DNA from: Byssothecium circinans
Lineage: Eukaryota > Ascomycota > Dothideomycetes > Pleosporales > Massarinaceae
Length of the DNA: 64,000 nt
Reading direction: 5' to 3'
Assembly (NCBI GenBank): GCA_010015675.1
Contig: ML976991.1
Span: forward strand, 623,352-687,351
Positions 11,186 to 21,824 of this stretch are shown here, one piece after another (within the stretch, counting starts at the first letter, position 1; each line of letters opens with the position of its first letter). The translations under genes and the position numbers were made by a program. Below the pieces are notes generated by a model. It was given only the letters and a program-made list of their open reading frames with translations, searched no databases and was not told the DNA's origin.

Positions 11186-14167
11186 TTAGTTGTCCGCGAG
11201 ATACCCAAGCGCACTAAATTGCCTTAGCGACCTCGCATCTAAGTGAGTGAGGAGAGCTCCGAGCACCGTCTCCTTCTTAGGCAAGATGTCCGCCTTCACT
11301 TTCCAGGTAGTGCCTCCAAAATCCACCTCTTCCATATAAAAGTCATCGTCATCTTCCTCGTCTGCGTGATTGAGACCATTCGGTTGAACGCTCTTCACCA
11401 ACACTTCAGCGCCCTTGGACTTGTCGCCTAACCGTTTGAGCATCGATAAAGCTCTATGGACAATAAGATGGAAGCCTTCGCGATCCTCTGCTATAGGTCT
11501 TTGGCCCCGGTGATTTGGCTGAGGTGGTGGCGGGTGTGGCAAACTTGCATCAGCCGAACAGAGAGACATTGCAAATTTGAGAAGACTGCAAGCCCATCCA
11601 TCATCTGCCTCCAGCCAAGATCGGCAAACACCAGTCTCAGGGCCGGGCGCCAGGCTGGAAAGGATATCTGCGGCGAGCATACCTTGCATCAGATACGGTT
11701 TTCGAGCCTCCGCGATCCGAGCTTCGTACATGCGGAGTTCCTTGGGGCGAGTTTCCGATATATCGTGAAGACGTCCTTCGGTACGGTCAGGGACTACGGC
11801 GATGGAAAGTGCAAAGGCGCGCGTGAGTAAATCGTACGGAGGATCTGAGGTAGCTTCAGTGGCAAAGATTTGTTTGTAATATGTCCGGTTAGGGTCATCC
11901 CGAGCCAACAACTTGGCTAGACTGTCAACAGCTGATGGAAGATAGCGATGAACCCGAGGGTTGTATGGCGTAAAACGAACTGGTATGCTTGGCCGCGGGC
12001 ATGGCGCAAATGCACAGAGAAAGTGCAGGATGGCGTAGGCATCTTCTCGTGAAGGTAGGTTGATCTTAGTGCTAGTGTTCGAAAAGAAGGTGACCAAATC
12101 CTTCATGAAGTCGAAAGTATTTGCGTGGGATCGAAGTAAAAGTACCCGAGTGCCGACAAGTCGTATTGCGTTCGAGAGAAACTTTAAAACTGGAGGACTG
12201 GAAAGACGAGCGTGGTTGATCTCTAAGAAGGACAGGTTGCGGAAAATGGCCGTGATTGCAAGCAGCCGATCGGCGGTTCGACACAATTCGTACTCTTTCG
12301 TGCCGAATTGGGGAAGTTCCTGGAGGGTGGAGACTTCGACTTGACAGTTCTGTATGATATCCTCGTATAGCGTAAGATCGATAATATCGGTCACTTCTGG
12401 GTTGTCATTGGCCAGGAGCTCCAGCTGTTCCTCAGCGTAGTCAACCAAAACATCTACCAAGTCTTCACACTTTTCCAAATCCACTTGGAGATTGTGTTCG
12501 TGGGTCAATTTCGAAAGTGTATCCAACGCTAGCCTCGTCTCGGCGAAGAGGCCGGATCGTAAACTCATGGTTATCGCCCGTATGTCGACCACGCCCATTT
12601 CTCGCAGCTCAGGGACGTTGGGGATGAACTGTATCTTTTGATCCACCAATTTCTGTAGCTCCGATTTGAATTCCAACAAGCCCCATGTTCCCCTGATGAT
12701 GGTTGTAGCCGGCTCGTAGTAACCGTCATCGGAGATGAAGAAGTCCTTCTCCGCTATCGCAAGTTCCGCCGAGGCCGTCTTTTCTTCCGGTTTTGGGGTC
12801 GGTATATTCGCCTGGGCAGGTTCTGGTCCTGGCACAGGAGTGCCCTCTAGTGGTCGACTCATGCTCTTGCGATGTTGACTTGTGACGCTTCCATCTGTTT
12901 GTGGTGTGCTTCGGCCGTTTAGAAGGGCTGGTGAAGCGTGACTTTGCACGGGTGTTGCTTGTGGCGGTTGTTGCGCGGATGCGCCAAACTGCTGCTGCTG
13001 TTGCACATTCGGGTCGGCTTGCTGCTGCTGTTGTTGCTGATGTTGCTGCTGCTGCTGCTGCATCGCTGCCTTCTTCTGCAATGCCGCCATGTACTCCTGT
13101 TGTTGCGCCGCGACATTGTTTGGTGCTCCTGGCGCAACATTTCTAGTCGGCGACATTTGCTGCCCCATTGCTTCCATCTGCGCTTGCATGGGATTCATAC
13201 CCTTCATCTGGGCCTTTTGCCTCTGGATGTATGCCGCCTCGTAAGGGCCTAATTGATTGTTGTATAAGATGCGCAACTCTTCTGGGCCTGGTGGATATTG
13301 GTTCGGAGGAATACCCATGAGTTGTGCGACTTGAGGCCACTGTCCGCTCTGTGTAACCATCTGGCTGCCCTTGAATTTCGCCAGAACAATGGTATACAGC
13401 TGGTGAAGATTGATTTGACGGCCGCCAACAGATGGGTTAGGGATGAACTGACGACCTTGCGACGCCATCAAAGCCTTCACATTGTTCAGAAAGTTCTGCA
13501 TCTGCATGTGGTTGTTCATCTGGCCCGGCATCTGTCCTGGCCGTTGCCCGGGCATTTGGCCTGGCATCTGGCCTGGCATCTGGCCTTGCATCATCTGCGG
13601 TTGCATCCCAGGATGTTGGGCTGGGCGAGCAGGCATCTGTCCTGCTTGGTGTCTCTGCTGCGCTGCCATGTTCGCTGCGCCCATACCGCCCAGTTGCTGC
13701 TGTTGTTGTTGCAGGCGCATGGCATATCGCCTTTGCGCTTCATGCTGTTGATTTTGCAGATGTTGCGATAGCTGGACGGACTGCACTGGGTACTGTCCAT
13801 TCGCGTTGGGGTCGAAGCCTTGGGCCATCTGGGCGTTTTGCGCAAAACCCATGGGAGACATTTGTGGCGCGTGCGGGTTTTGAGCCGGCGATGCAGTCTG
13901 CATCCTCTGTGGTGGCATTTGGCCTGGTCGGAAATGCTGGTTCTGCATCGTGGGTGATGGGGTATGGGAGAATGCCTGCTGGAAGCCGAACTGGGCCTGT
14001 TGCGACGGCGTCTGTGAGCGCGAGAGGGTCGCGCCGGTCGAGTCTCGTTTCTGGGGCACCGACGACATTGGGTAGCGCGACCCGTTCATCTGGCCATTCG
14101 CAATGGCGCTGGGGTCGATGAAGCTGGAGGGATCGTACATGCCGTTCTGCGGCGACTGGAAGTCCAT
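11186..14167 (-). CDS. SWI1: SWI/SNF chromatin-remodelling subunit SWI1 (ARID protein)
   Basis: Single long exon, 993 residues. The N-terminus (1-225) is Gln/Met/Pro-rich and includes a tandem MPGQ repeat at about 198-216. The ARID DNA-binding domain spans about 225-315 (LHQLYTIVLAKFKG, WPQVAQLMGI, ELRILYNNQLGPYE). A second poly-Gln region follows at about 360-395. The remaining 500 residues are a helical, ARM-like C-terminal domain conserved in SWI1/ARID1 proteins. It anchors the BAF-type SWI/SNF complex and contacts activators. Gln-rich tracts here are encoded by mixed CAG/CAA repeats likely to vary in length between strains. The leader upstream of 14167 may contain an untranslated intron; this is not resolved. 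Confidence 0.87.
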   Translation of the reverse strand: MDFQSPQNGMYDPSSFIDPSAIANGQMNGSRYPMSSVPQKRDSTGATLSRSQTPSQQAQFGFQQAFSHTPSPTMQNQHFRPGQMPPQRMQTASPAQNPHAPQMSPMGFAQNAQMAQGFDPNANGQYPVQSVQLSQHLQNQQHEAQRRYAMRLQQQQQQLGGMGAANMAAQQRHQAGQMPARPAQHPGMQPQMMQGQMPGQMPGQMPGQRPGQMPGQMNNHMQMQNFLNNVKALMASQGRQFIPNPSVGGRQINLHQLYTIVLAKFKGSQMVTQSGQWPQVAQLMGIPPNQYPPGPEELRILYNNQLGPYEAAYIQRQKAQMKGMNPMQAQMEAMGQQMSPTRNVAPGAPNNVAAQQQEYMAALQKKAAMQQQQQQHQQQQQQQADPNVQQQQQFGASAQQPPQATPVQSHASPALLNGRSTPQTDGSVTSQHRKSMSRPLEGTPVPGPEPAQANIPTPKPEEKTASAELAIAEKDFFISDDGYYEPATTIIRGTWGLLEFKSELQKLVDQKIQFIPNVPELREMGVVDIRAITMSLRSGLFAETRLALDTLSKLTHEHNLQVDLEKCEDLVDVLVDYAEEQLELLANDNPEVTDIIDLTLYEDIIQNCQVEVSTLQELPQFGTKEYELCRTADRLLAITAIFRNLSFLEINHARLSSPPVLKFLSNAIRLVGTRVLLLRSHANTFDFMKDLVTFFSNTSTKINLPSREDAYAILHFLCAFAPCPRPSIPVRFTPYNPRVHRYLPSAVDSLAKLLARDDPNRTYYKQIFATEATSDPPYDLLTRAFALSIAVVPDRTEGRLHDISETRPKELRMYEARIAEARKPYLMQGMLAADILSSLAPGPETGVCRSWLEADDGWACSLLKFAMSLCSADASLPHPPPPQPNHRGQRPIAEDREGFHLIVHRALSMLKRLGDKSKGAEVLVKSVQPNGLNHADEEDDDDFYMEEVDFGGTTWKVKADILPKKETVLGALLTHLDARSLRQFSALGYLADN
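13018..13069 (-). repeat. CAG/CAA microsatellite coding poly-glutamine in SWI1
   Basis: A run of CTG/TTG triplets on the plus strand, interrupted by one GAT. It codes for a nearly pure Gln tract followed by a second cluster. Bounds are approximate. Likely to be length-polymorphic. Confidence 0.75.
13516..13577 (-). repeat. 12-bp tandem repeat coding MPGQ units in SWI1
   Basis: Five to six near-identical 12-bp units code MPGQ, with one MPGQ>RPGQ change. Pure units sit side by side, which suggests slippage or unequal exchange. Confidence 0.75.
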
Positions 14168-16209
14168 GGTGCGCGGTTGAGACGGGGTTCTCTGGGCGAA
14201 TGAAAACGAGCGTGACGGTGGGAAGGGGTAGGAGAGATAGGAGGCGTGCTAGGCACGAGAGGACATTCGTTCGACCTGTTCAATCGCAGGTTAGCAACCA
14301 TATTGATGTTTTGTGGCAGACGCGTCCCAGACACAGCACGGCCGACGCGGGCCTGGTGTTGGGTAGCCTGAAAGCCGTGGGAGGCCACGAGGGCGAAGGG
14401 GGGAGGAACATACACGGTGCGGCGATAGAGTGGCGCTATTAATGTCTTCGCATCAGGGCAGTACGGCAGGCGTCGGGCTGGGATGTGGGGGATAGGTTCA
14501 CGTACCGCACGATCTCGACGCGATTTGCGGCGGCTATGGTCGTTGGGAGCGGAGAATCCTCAGAGGAGCCTCACTCAATCTTGGCACAGATGGCGCTAGC
14601 CTGTCACGAGACCGAGTGCTTCAGCATCCGCCATCGCAACGAGCGCGCAATGGCAGCATATCTCAATTATCGCGACGACCAAAAAATTCCAGAGCACGCA
14701 GACGTCTGCATAAGGATCAGAGGACGCGTCGCGCGAACCAGTGGAGTGGCTGTTCGGAGACTCAAGCCTTAGTCTAACCCTAATTTGCCAGCCGGGGGCA
14801 TTACGCATTCCCGCCGTGTGACAGTGGAACAAATGTCTCTCTCCACTTATTACATCACTCGCTACGAGCGGACGTTGTGCTGTTATCAAGAGGGTGCGTT
14901 GGGCGTGGCCGAGACCCAGACACCGACCTTCCAAGCCCAGCCGACCTCTCGACCTCCACAGCCAACTCTACCGCCAACTCTGAACAGCGTGGAGTTGAGG
15001 ATGCGTCCTGCTGCCTCGCACACCTCCCCTATACCTCGTTTCGCTCGCTCGTGCCAAAGTAATACTTATTCAGGCCGTCTTCTTTTTTCCGGATGACTCT
15101 AGCACTCCAGTCATTTGGCTTATTACCTAAATCGCCACCGTTCGACCGCAGCCACGAGATGTCGCGATAAAAGGCCAAACACTCCCTCGTCAGATGCCCC
15201 AGGATACCTGACAGACGCTGTATTTCATGTGGGCCTTGAGAAGCAGAGACAATGCCGACGGGTGATACGGAAACAGCAATTCGCTCTGTTTGAGCATTGA
15301 GCACGCCAACAAATGACCAGGGTGACCGTTTATTGGCATGCATCCTCCTCCCGCCCACCACTATCCGCACCTCTGGGTACTCGACGTGATGCGTCTCCGG
15401 CTTTTGTCTGCCTGGCACTTGTGGGCGGGGGAATTAGCACAATGACTGTGGTAAGTGGTGGTAGCGTCGTGTGGCCAAGGGTCCATACTAGCACTCGGCC
15501 CGCTTGGATTTGATAGCGGAAGCAAGACGTGCACCTGTGAAAGAAACCTTGCTGGTTGTCGATCAAAGCCTTGACACGCCATCGCTTTTCTTTCGATTAC
15601 ATGTTCATTTTTCATTTCGGACCATATTTCCTCGTCTACACAGTGGGTCATGCGTTTTGGGAAAACAACCTGAGCCAGCTCGGAGTATGATGCTTCGCCG
15701 GCGGGCGAATTTGCGACAAGGTGCTTGCTAGCTTTGGGAGTAGGGACAGCGGTGAAACGTCTCGAACAAAGGTTGGTTCCTCTAGATACCAAGTGTTGTG
15801 CATCGATTGCTTGCGGCTAGGCTTGCGTCAATGAGCCAATGATGGGGCGTCTGGAGAGTGAGCATTGCTTCAAGTGATCCTGCAGCGGCAGCTCCCTTCA
15901 AAATTATTTTCTAGGCTACTTTTTCATGAAGAAAGATGCTTAGATACCCATAATCTCTTGGTTTCAGGCATCTATATCATGGTCGAGATTGAGTGAATGG
16001 AATATGCACGTGACATTCCGATCGGGCTTGGCGGTCTGTTAGCTCCGAGATAGAGCCCTGGAGCACTTTAGCTTCCTCACAATTCCACGACGAACACACG
16101 ACAAGCAACCCGCCACAACCTCTCTCACTCTAGACTCCACCCTTCACTTGTGCTCCAAGGTCTCAAAGCTGACCCACATCGATCCGATCTCCGTCGCCCT
16201 CTATACATC
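14168..16209. other. 2-kb divergent intergenic region between SWI1 and RPT3
   Basis: No gene I can support. Several open frames of 60-143 codons overlap on both strands without domains or shared splicing logic. The SWI1-proximal 250 bp is probably its leader. A CACGTG palindrome occurs at 16007-16012, 198 bp before the RPT3 start, within GCACGTGAC. The last 130 bp before RPT3 are C/T- and CAC-rich like a fungal leader. Confidence 0.4.
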
Positions 16210-17579
16210 ATGGCTGACGTCGCCGTGGAGAATCCGGCCAACACGGTTGCGCCTCACAAGAAGCATCTCCCATCATCAATACCCAACTTTGATACACTGG
16301 AAGGTTTCTCGACAGATGGCGATGACTACTCCAATTTCAAGAAGCTTCAGCGACAGCTAGAGTGCGTACCGCGCAGACAGCACCCTCACCATAGACTCAG
16401 AGCTAACCTCAGCTAGGTATATTCAGCTCCAAGAAGAATACATCAAGGATGAGCAGCGAAGTCTGAAGCGGGAGCTGGTGCGGGCGCAAGAAGAGATCAA
16501 GCGTATCCAGAGTGTACCTTTGGTGATAGGGCAATTTATGGAGGCGATCGACCAGAAGTACGATTCCCGCACACCCCTCTACTTTGCATTCGAATACTAA
16601 CGTTTCCAGTACTGGCATCGTACAGTCATCCACCGGCTCAAATTACGTCGTTCGAATCCTCTCTACCCTCGATCGCGAACTGCTCAAGCCCTCATCCTCC
16701 GTCGCCCTCCATCGCCACTCAAATGCGCTCGTCGACATCCTTCCCCCAGAAGCCGACTCTTCGATCGCCATGCTCGGTCAAGATGAGAAGCCGGACGTGA
16801 CATATGCAGACGTGGGAGGCCTAGACATGCAGAAGCAGGAGATCAGGGAGGCCGTGGAGCTGCCCTTGACGCACTTCGACTTGTACAAGCAGATCGGTAT
16901 CGACCCGCCCCGCGGTGTGCTGCTCTACGGACCCCCGGGTACAGGAAAGACTATGCTTGTGAAGGCAGTTGCAAACAGCACAACCGCGTCGTTCATTCGT
17001 GTGGTTGGCTCGGAGTTCGTCCAAAAGTATCTTGGAGAAGGGCCGCGCATGGTGCGTGATGTGTTCCGAATGGCGCGTGAGAACTCGCCATCCATCATTT
17101 TTATCGATGAGATCGACGCTATCGCCACCAAGCGGTTCGATGCACAGACGGGCGCCGACCGAGAAGTCCAGCGTATCTTGCTTGAGTTGTTGAATCAAAT
17201 GGACGGGTTCGATCAGACTTCCAATGTCAAAGTCATCATGGCGACCAACCGTGCCGATACACTCGATCCCGCGCTCCTCCGACCTGGACGTCTTGACCGA
17301 AAGATTGAGTTTCCCTCGCTCCGAGATCGCCGCGAACGCCGTCTCATCTTCGGCACCATTGCTAGCAATATGAGTTTGTCGCCCGAGGTCGACCTGGATA
17401 GCCTGATCGTGCGAAATGATCCGTTATCTGGAGCTGTAATTGCGGCAATCATGCAAGAGGCGGGCCTAAGGGCTGTGCGGAAGAACAGGTACAACATCAT
17501 CCAAAGCGATTTGGAGGATGCGTACTCCAGTCAGGTCAAGGGTGCGACCGAGGCAGACAAATTTGACTTCTACAAGTAA
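16210..17579 (+). CDS. RPT3: 26S proteasome regulatory ATPase subunit RPT3
   Basis: Exons 16210-16361, 16417-16557 and 16610-17579, 420 residues, a normal length. The order is: an N-terminal coiled coil (about 40-90, [21 protein letters not shown]), an OB-fold (about 95-160), then the AAA+ core. The core has Walker A GPPGTGKT at about 205-212, Walker B IIFIDEID at about 260-267, and second region of homology [15 protein letters not shown]. The C-terminus DFYK fits the HbYX-type tail (hydrophobic-Tyr-X) that docks into the 20S alpha ring; RPT3 is one of the Rpt subunits with this tail. Subunit choice among RPT1-6 rests on the N-terminal [13 protein letters not shown] and the YK end. It unfolds and feeds ubiquitylated substrates. 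Confidence 0.93.
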
Positions 17580-18154
17580 AGAGCAAACAATAAGGAGGAG
17601 ACGGACAAGGAACGATAAATGCCATTTGTACAACTACGAATAGAAGTGGCCGCCATCCACATCATTGCTGTGTCATCACGGTGCACCTTGCCTTTTTCAC
17701 AACACCCTTACACGGCGAGGCATGAGAGTCTAGTGGGAGGTGCATAGCAGACGCCACACGTCTATGATATCAATGAAAGTGTGCAACACGCAAGCACTTT
17801 GAAGTGGTGGCTGGAATGAATAAATAGTCCTACAGCCAGAGTCTAGGTACCCTCTCCACAGTATTTAAAAATTTAAAACATGTCCTTCAACTTTTGCTCA
17901 AATCACCAGCCCAAACGCCTGCATACCTTAGATCGAGCAGAGGACTATACTCGCAAATCCCTCGGCCCTCTTCCGCATGTATTACGTTGATTCATGAACC
18001 TCACAACACCTCGCGATCCTACTATTGAAAGTCTGGCAGCCTTCTCGTTTACTTTTCAAAACGCAAAATCATAGAAAACGGAAATTGAAATCGTAAACCA
18101 CATGCTACAAGCCCACCTACATTACCGTCCCGTCGACCAGTGTACCAAAGTTCT
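17580..18154. other. 3' flank of RPT3 and convergent spacer
   Basis: No gene seen. A/T-rich stretches near 17860-17880 and 18050-18110 could hold polyadenylation signals for the two convergent genes. Confidence 0.4.
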
Positions 18155-19873
18155 TTACCTGCCCTCTCTTGACACCTTCAGCACAAGATTAATGCAGCAT
18201 AAGACCAGAGCCACAAACAGCATATCATAGACCTTACAACTCCATTCTTTACGTTCCCTCGCTTCCCACGCCTTCATTTTCTCCATCTCTCTTATGGCCT
18301 CGGCCGTCATAGTTCGCTCCCTATGCAGATCAATGCCGTAACGCGTCATCAACTCAGCCTCGATCTTCCTCGTCTCGGCGATCGTTTTGTCGAGCTTTTC
18401 GTTCTTGAGGCGGAGGTCGAGGGCTTGGATTGCGAGTTCGTGCTTGAGTTTGGCGAGTTGGAGGAGGGTTTTCCTGTGGGTGAGGGATGGTGGGCTAATG
18501 TTGTTATTCGGGTAGGCGGTGGTGGATAGGTATGAGGCTTCGTGGGTACCATCTTCGTAGTCGTTTTCGTCTTCTTCGTGGTCTGTGTCGTAGGCTCCTT
18601 GGTCGCTGAGGCTGTATAAGTCGCTGTTTTCTTGATCGGTGGATCCATCGCTATCTTGTTCATTGTCGTCTTCGTCGCTGGCCACCTCATCATCGCTCTC
18701 TTCCTCCTCGTCACTGTCTTCATTTGTGTCCTCGTCGCCATCTCCTTCATATGCTTCGTTTTCGTCTTCTTCACTGGACAACAGCGACGAACCGAAAGAC
18801 ATGGAAGATGCAGACATAACCCCAAACCGGTTTGGCACCTCCACTCCTTCCATACTAATCTTCTCAAGCCTCGTAGGTCTGACCCCTACGTGTTGTTGCA
18901 GAGCCGCTCGGGCGAGTTTGAATGTGTAGCGAGGGTCCGAGTCTGGGCGGGTAGATTGGCCAGAGGTGCCCCGTTGGGGACTGGGAGGAAGTACGGTATA
19001 TGATGTCTCTAAAGCGGTGCTATGTTGAGGTCCCGTGGCCGGAGGCGGTGGTGTGTTGTTGTAGCATTTGGACGGGTAGCCAGGAAAAGGAACGGAGCTG
19101 GGTGGAAAAAGTAGGTATACTACCTCGGGACTGGAGCCGGGTGGATAAAGTAGATAGAATGCCTCAGGATCGGTGGTGTTTTGTTGAGGTCCCATAGCCG
19201 GAGACGGTGGTGTGTGGTTGGAGGATGTGGGTTGGGGAGAGGGAAGGGAACCAGGGTTGGGTGGAGGTGGAAGGAGTGTTGTGGGATTGAGTGACTCGGG
19301 TCCATCCACATGACAATCATGCACAAAGGGAGTATCTGGTACACTCGCATTCTCCGTCGTCCATGGGACGGAAAAAGGGACACGGACGTGAGCAGAAACA
19401 GGAGCAGGGGTAGGACCACGACTGGAAGCAGAAGCATAAAGTGAACTAACACCAGCAGCATCCATTCTCTCAACCAACCCACTCGCCCTCCTCAACGCCA
19501 CCTCTGCACAAGCGTTATAAAACGCTTCGTCAGACTCAAAACACGCCCATGGTTTCCCCTGCACGGAACCGACGCAGAGATACGTCCCGAGTGCGATTCG
19601 ATACTGGCAGTTCATGAGGAGTGCGCTGTTACATGGACCGGAGGTTGGCGGTGTGCTGGTTAAGGTGGAAGTAGGGTCGAAGCGGTCGGGGAGGTTGAAT
19701 TCGATGTTGTGGGTGTGGGAGGGATTGTGCGAGTGGATGTCGCCCATGATGGGAGAGGAGTGGATGATGAGCGGGCGTGCGTTGGGTCGGGGTGGGGGGA
19801 TTGTGAGGACTTCGGCTGCTTTGGGTGTTGTTTGATGGTGTGTCTTTTGAGCGTGGGGTTTATTTTTCGTCAT
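18155..19873 (-). CDS. Orphan protein with acidic tract, coiled coil and C-terminal membrane anchor
   Basis: Single-exon frame of 572 codons; no family recognised. Residues 1-330 are Pro/Ser/Thr-rich with two imperfect copies of a PPxPAxGPQ element. A compact cysteine-containing segment (residues about 85-140: CQYRIALGTYLCVG, ACFESDEAFYNACAE) may be folded. About 375-450 is extremely acidic (Asp/Glu/Ser runs). About 475-545 is a likely coiled coil (LKHELAIQALDLRLKNEKLD, RKIEAELMTRYG). A hydrophobic helix MLFVALVLCCINLVL lies 8 residues from the end, as in tail-anchored proteins. The length and continuous frame favour a real gene. Membrane placement and function are inference. Confidence 0.6.
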   Translation of the reverse strand: MTKNKPHAQKTHHQTTPKAAEVLTIPPPRPNARPLIIHSSPIMGDIHSHNPSHTHNIEFNLPDRFDPTSTLTSTPPTSGPCNSALLMNCQYRIALGTYLCVGSVQGKPWACFESDEAFYNACAEVALRRASGLVERMDAAGVSSLYASASSRGPTPAPVSAHVRVPFSVPWTTENASVPDTPFVHDCHVDGPESLNPTTLLPPPPNPGSLPSPQPTSSNHTPPSPAMGPQQNTTDPEAFYLLYPPGSSPEVVYLLFPPSSVPFPGYPSKCYNNTPPPPATGPQHSTALETSYTVLPPSPQRGTSGQSTRPDSDPRYTFKLARAALQQHVGVRPTRLEKISMEGVEVPNRFGVMSASSMSFGSSLLSSEEDENEAYEGDGDEDTNEDSDEEEESDDEVASDEDDNEQDSDGSTDQENSDLYSLSDQGAYDTDHEEDENDYEDGTHEASYLSTTAYPNNNISPPSLTHRKTLLQLAKLKHELAIQALDLRLKNEKLDKTIAETRKIEAELMTRYGIDLHRERTMTAEAIREMEKMKAWEARERKEWSCKVYDMLFVALVLCCINLVLKVSREGR

Positions 19874-21824
19874 TTTCGGAGGTCGTTGTTTGTGGTGGAG
19901 GTGGTGGTTTGGTGCTCGGTAGTCGATTTATGGAGTAGAAAATGAGAAGTGCGAGTATGGAGACGGAAGAGAATGGTGTGTTTTAGTGAAAAGCGACGGG
20001 AGACACTGTCTTCAAATACAAACCTGTGGAGCCAGGCATCTCGTTATCGAGAGACAGGTACCCACACTGTCCAAAAAATGACTGTCTCCCTTTGTACGCT
20101 ACCGTATCGACGACCTCATTTCTCGCATACAGAGTGGGTCGATAAACTTCAAAAGCAAATCACAGCCATCGGCAGTGTCAACCGTACGCTCAGCAACACC
20201 AGCAAACTGTGGTACGTAGGTAGAGACGATACGACCACACGCGTAGATACCTACAGAGTGTCAGCCAGAATGAAAAATGACGCAACATTCGAATAAGCAA
20301 CACGTTCAACGGTCGCCCGAAACGTGAGGACGAAACGATATCGGAATTTGAGACTAAGTGTTTATCGACTCTAGCCAATGCTGGGCTCTGCTTTATAACG
20401 AAACGTCCCAATACAGAACAGACATCGTCCCCTGGAAGACACGATATGCCTCGACCACGAAAAGGTTCATTTTGGGCCGTAATGATTCTAATCACTATTG
20501 CAAGCCCTCTCACTGGTCCCAGAGGGGATGGGACATGACTAACCCAGATTTCTACAACACCACAAAATTTGCCGGGTATGTCACCCAAGGGAGGAAGTTT
20601 TACATCGCTAATTCACATGGCGGATAAGGCATTACATCCAAAGTGCTGATTTTTATCCTTCCTCTTCCCATTATAAGGTCCAGCTAGCCATGGGCATTCT
20701 CGCCGTCCCACCTCCTCACAGGTCAAACAAATCAAAAAGCTGGCACTTATAAATAGCGAGTCGACGATAGACCTCTAACCAATGAAGAGATCGGATTAAA
20801 AGGGCTTTGGCTGGATGGTGGGTTCCCTAACCACGCGCTCCGGTATGGTCAGTCCATTATTACTATTGGCTTAACTTACTATGACATGAGTGATCTTCTA
20901 CACTCCCTTCTTTTAATCACCATCACATACCACCAAAGCACCAAAAAGTCACCATAGTAAATTTGCAACATCTTATTTGGCAATGCCCAAACTACCCAGT
21001 CCCTCTACCTAATTCTATTCACCACCCATACGCCAAGATACCCAAATCAATCCAATCCTATCCGATCCAACTCAACGCAACTCCATACACTCCTTCCCTT
21101 CCATTCACATCCACCCGTCGCCCGCAATCTCATCTCCAACCTCATCTCCATTCGAAATTATCTCCAAACCGCCCCTCACAACCCTCCAGAGAAGAAAGAA
21201 AAAATGCTATCCTACAAGAAGGTTCGAAGAAAAAGGAAAGGCTATGGTATAAGAAAAGGCTGTATACACAACCATGTTGATGGTAATACGGGCGCTCCAG
21301 AAAAAGCATCTACATGTACACACACCAGGTGGGCCACCTAATTAGACGCACTGAGGAGTATGATGGTGATGATGATGATGATGCTCAGGATGGAAGACAA
21401 AGGAGAAATCGAGACGCGAGAAAAAGACAGCCGTTATCGAGCACAACAAGGCAAGACAAGCAAGTAGCAACAGAGCAGATGACATAAGAAACTCGAAAAA
21501 AGCAAAAGGCAGCAGCGACTACATGGGAAAGTAATCACTTGGTATCATGCATTGCACAATCAGCGCTTCGTCAATCGCAAGCTAACAAAAACAACAATCG
21601 ATGACAAAGGAAAAAAAAGCGGACACTATGCAAGTCCATGAGATTCTTCAAGAGCTTTGTAAGAAAAGAGAAGCAAGAATAAAGAAGAAAAGGTATGATG
21701 GGGCACAAGTAGGTAGAAGAAGAAAAAGAATGCGTATGCTCTCCGCTACGACAAGTCAACAACGTTGTCCCTTCGGAGTCGTGGGTGCAGATCGCCATGG
21801 TCTTGAGAGTCGCCAGGGCACATC
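19874..21824. other. About 2 kb without a supported gene
   Basis: Upstream of the orphan acidic gene and downstream of MSS4. Short open frames (for example 19949-20296 and 20358-20627, +) have no domain or splice support. A small ATG/GAT microsatellite lies at 21361-21384. The 21,200-21,820 part is A-rich on the plus strand and is probably the MSS4 3' untranslated region. Confidence 0.4.

Noticed and set aside
15361..15792. 143-codon minus-strand frame in the SWI1-RPT3 gap
   Set aside because: No domain, no start context, no splice partner; overlapped by equally long frames on the other strand.
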